From the NCBI GenBank assembly GCA_037367405.1, contig JAZKJV010003132.1, positions 124,001-188,000 of the forward strand: a stretch of DNA of 64,000 nucleotides, given 5' to 3'. Below, one piece after another: positions 61,086 through 64,000 of this stretch; the first letter of the stretch is position 1, and every line of letters begins with the position of its first letter. This DNA comes from Ottelia alismoides (lineage: Eukaryota; Streptophyta; Magnoliopsida; Alismatales; Hydrocharitaceae). The position numbers were made by a program, and so were the translations under genes. Below the pieces are notes generated by a model that did not search any database, was not told the DNA's origin, and saw only the letters and a program-made list of their open reading frames with translations.

Positions 61086-62562
61086 TGATGAACGTGGATT
61101 TCACCTCTTTAATAATCGGTAATTGTAGTATATGAGATGAAAAATGATCTATTAAAAACCACAACTCTTGAATATTGTGGAGGATTTTTACTTGGTAAGT
61201 CTACCAAGGTTGAAAATAGGGAATGGTGATTTTTAATTATGGGGTTCTAAATTGATCTCAATAATTAATTTATCGCTAAGTTAATATCTGTGTTAGAAAA
61301 TAAAATGAAAATAAAAGAAATAAATGTGATGATGAAAAATGTTATGCAAAGCAGCAAATCCCAGGATATGTGATTATGTGTAATTTTAATTCAATACAAA
61401 TAAGATCAATTAGTCCACAAAAGAAATAACAAACCAAAGATATTAATCCACAAATATTTATTAATCAATATCTCAAAAGCAAGCCAAAAATATCAATTTA
61501 TCTCCAATCTCTTTACAAAATTAGTCCTTAAGAATCATCATAAAAGATAAGGGAAATGATTGATTAAGCATCCTCTGTTTAATCCCTGTAAAACTAGCCT
61601 AATTTTGTTCAATAATGACCACTAAGTTCAATATCAAAGATCCTATACGAAGCAATTATATCCTCAAATCATTCCTTGATTAGATGAGCCTCAATGTGAT
61701 TTAATCTCCAATAAAGAGAAATAATAAGGGTTTCAATCAACTCAATTTCCCTTGACTAAGCCCTTTCACAATTAGAGTCAATCTATCTTCAAAATATGGC
61801 ATATAATATGCCAAAGAGAGCCGGCATAGATTGAGAGGTTCAAAGAATAATAATATTTACTACCCTAACTCTGATATGTTGACAAGATATAATATGAGAA
61901 AGAACACAAAACGAGCTTAAAAATGACATATTATATGCTAAAATTGGAGTTCAAATGAGCAAGATAGGCTAAATTGAAGATTCAAGGACTAAAATGCAAT
62001 AAAACGAATAGTTTTTATCTCAAAGACGTCCCTAAAGGGACTTATCTACAATAAATAAAACACGCCTAGGCTTCTTTGCAATTAACCTAGGCAGGCACAT
62101 GCTTGTCACGTGACCTGGGTTGTGGGGCTTCTTTTGTAATTTTGGAGAAGGGTAGGGGCTTGAGCGCAATTTACCCACCATACACATGCGATGCACATGG
62201 TGTTGGTGGTTTAGGGATGGAGGCAGAGGCCCGAGAGATCGAGCCTATGTGGCGGCTTGCAGGTGCTTCAACTGACCAAGCTGGCAAGGGTGACGTGACA
62301 ACTAGAGGATTGTCGGATGAAGGGCTATTGCACGATCCCACGGCTGTGATGGCGAAGGTGACGAGCAGTGGTGTGTGTCCGCGGATGGCCTCTACGATGT
62401 GAAGGTCAAAGGGGAGATGGCATCCCATGCGAGGTGCAAGTGGGGGCGAGCTAGTTGAGGATGGAGGATCTTTAGCTTGGCCGACACACAACCGAATCAA
62501 GAGGGTGAGGTGGAGATGCCTATGGCCGATGTTAAAGGGGCTAGATGGAGGTGATGGTGGTG
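61086..62562 (-). repeat. Athila-type LTR fragment, reverse orientation
   Basis: Starts TGATGAACGTGG, like the solo LTR start TGATGAACC. A hairpin CTTGGT/ACCAAG lies at 61191-61208, followed by the AGGTTG block, as in the solo LTR. GGACTAAAATGCAATAAAA near 61985 matches the solo LTR near 21058. It becomes GC-rich from about 62100 and stops where another LTR-like start follows at 62563. Confidence 0.55.
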
Positions 62563-64000
62563 TGATAACCGATTTTTCATATGATTCAGGTGGATGAAAC
62601 TAAGCAAATGTCATTATCCTAAATCAACCAAAATCAATTAACGTGAAAACAAACCACTAAAAGATTAAATAAATGAATCAAGTGGTTTTGCTACTTTTAT
62701 TAACCTGGTAAAGCGACCAGGGTCGCACACAAGTTGCACAATTAGACACTAAGTAGTTGATCAAGAACCCGAGGAGGTGAGCTCAGACACTCTAAAAATA
62801 AGAATCCGAGGAGGGAAAAGGTGCAACGGCTTCTTCCCAGGAGACACAGTGGAGAGTCGTCAGGACCAGAAAGAAATTCAGGAAGCCCCCACGGGAAATC
62901 AAGGGATTTTTATTATTTTTTAGTGGTTTTTAATTTTTTAATTTTTCAATTCTTTAATATAAGAGAAGTATGCATAAAAGATAAAATCACATGCAAGCAC
63001 TCTTTTTGTATGTTTCAATAGGGCCAAAAATGATCATAAAATTAAAATAATTTTTTTTCTATTTTGAAGTGTTTTTTTGGTAATTTTGGGTATTTTTCAT
63101 ATGTTTTATGATTTTCTAAAAATCAAACACTGACAAAATAAGAAAACAATAAACAATAGGAGAGTTTAACAACTTAAAAGTAGGTAAAAAGCTCAAAATT
63201 CCTAGAAGTGAATTTTATGATAAACTATAAGAAAATATCTACAAATAGGAACCAAAATTACAATTTTTGATTTTTTTGATTATTTTATATTTTTTATTTT
63301 TTTCAAGTATTTTGCAAATTTTTAGGCTTTAAAAGATATTTTGCACCAAAATGTGTACAGAAGCTAAAAGATGACAAAAGATAATAAATTTTATAGAATT
63401 TTTAAAATAGAAATTTTTAATGGTTTTTCGAATTTTATAGATTTCTATAACAAACAAGGACTTTTAGGGTTTTTTTGAATTTCATATAATTGAAAATACA
63501 TGAAAATCAACAAACAACTATCACCACAAATAATACAGGATAGCAGGAGATACAAGTAATTTTTAGGAAATTTTTGGAGTTAATTGAGTATTAATTGTAA
63601 TCAATAAAAGACTTGTTGTTAAAAATAGTTTACATGGACTTAACTGTAATTACCTTAAGTCATAGGGCCTAGAAGATAACAAATAATAAAATCACAAGGG
63701 CCTCTAACCAATTAATCCAACAAGCACATGTGCATCACATAAATCTAGGCACACAAGGGTATAAATGTAATTTTTCAAAACATTTTCTTCATTAAATAAC
63801 AAGATCAAAGTACGAGGAGAAAATGCAAATATGCCAAATACCACATGAGGCTACATGCGACTTCCGTTCAGATGGACTAAAATGCAAATATAAAAACTAT
63901 AAGGTCTTTTCTACAAATGTTTTTAACTACAAATTATATTTATTGGACTAAAATGAAATAAACAAAATTGAGGGATAAAAGGGGAAATATAACATTGAGG
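62563..64000 (-). repeat. second Athila-type LTR, reverse orientation, runs off the right edge
   Basis: Starts TGATAACCGATT. The hairpin CCTGGT/ACCAGG at 62704-62721 with GGTCGCACACAAG matches in reverse the Athila LTR at 24720-24752. The GGACTAAAATG motif recurs near 63876 and 63944. It appears to interrupt the LTR at 61086. No open frame of note. Confidence 0.55.

Overview
This window is plant nuclear DNA made almost wholly of LTR retrotransposons stacked inside one another. I found no convincing host gene, tRNA, rRNA or CRISPR array. The families (Ty1/copia with initiator-tRNA-Met primer sites, Athila-type Ty3/gypsy with a tRNA-Asp primer site, and a chromodomain-bearing Ty3/gypsy chromovirus) point to an angiosperm with a repeat-rich genome. 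The species cannot be told from this sequence.

Layout, left to right. 1-6689: right-hand part of a minus-strand copia element (copia-1: integrase, protease, gag, leader, 5' LTR). It sits inside the reverse transcriptase of an older, badly decayed relative (copia-3, 6690-about 13610, minus). About 13615-15790 and 57533-58507: the two halves of a decayed minus-strand Athila-like gag-protease relic. A third copia element (copia-2, 15791-57532, minus) splits this relic and is flanked by a CTATG duplication. Copia-2 is itself split (20374-51350) by an LTR of an Athila-type element lying in reverse, apparently a solo LTR. That LTR is split by a full-length plus-strand Athila-type element (21260-49261, CAACG duplication). 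The Athila element is split inside its integrase zinc finger by a chromovirus (32303-42554, CTGAC duplication). The nest is thus five levels deep, and three levels are proved by matching target-site duplications. LTR divergence agrees with the order: the innermost chromovirus LTRs differ at about a dozen of 3045 sites, the Athila and copia-2 LTRs by several times more. 58508-64000 holds unrecognised relic sequence, two related short LTR-like repeats, and two further reverse-oriented Athila-type LTRs, one apparently inside the other.

The retroelement genes are all broken or incomplete here. Nearly all stop codons in the Athila and chromovirus proteins fit C-to-T or G-to-A changes, as expected for methylated plant repeats. 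The chromovirus lacks most of gag and has about 13 stops in pol, yet has nearly identical LTRs. It was therefore probably copied in trans as an already dead template, unless its LTRs were homogenised by gene conversion.

The most interesting signals are in the Athila element. (i) Twenty-two sense-strand TGTANATA motifs (the Pumilio/PUF RNA-binding consensus) lie between 43906 and 46409, in what should be the 3' end of its RNA, with none seen on the opposite strand. (ii) Eight copies of an 18-nt mini-hairpin lie in the gag-pro and pro-RT spacers, with arms that co-vary (AGCGG/CCGCT, GGTGG/CCACC, CGCGG/CCGCG). (iii) Three hairpins after the integrase gene have right arms that copy the polypurine tract upstream of the 3' LTR. 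(iv) A hairpin with compensatory changes is shared by five diverged Athila-type LTRs in the window. These are inferences from reading by eye. Each needs a shuffle test or comparison with other copies.
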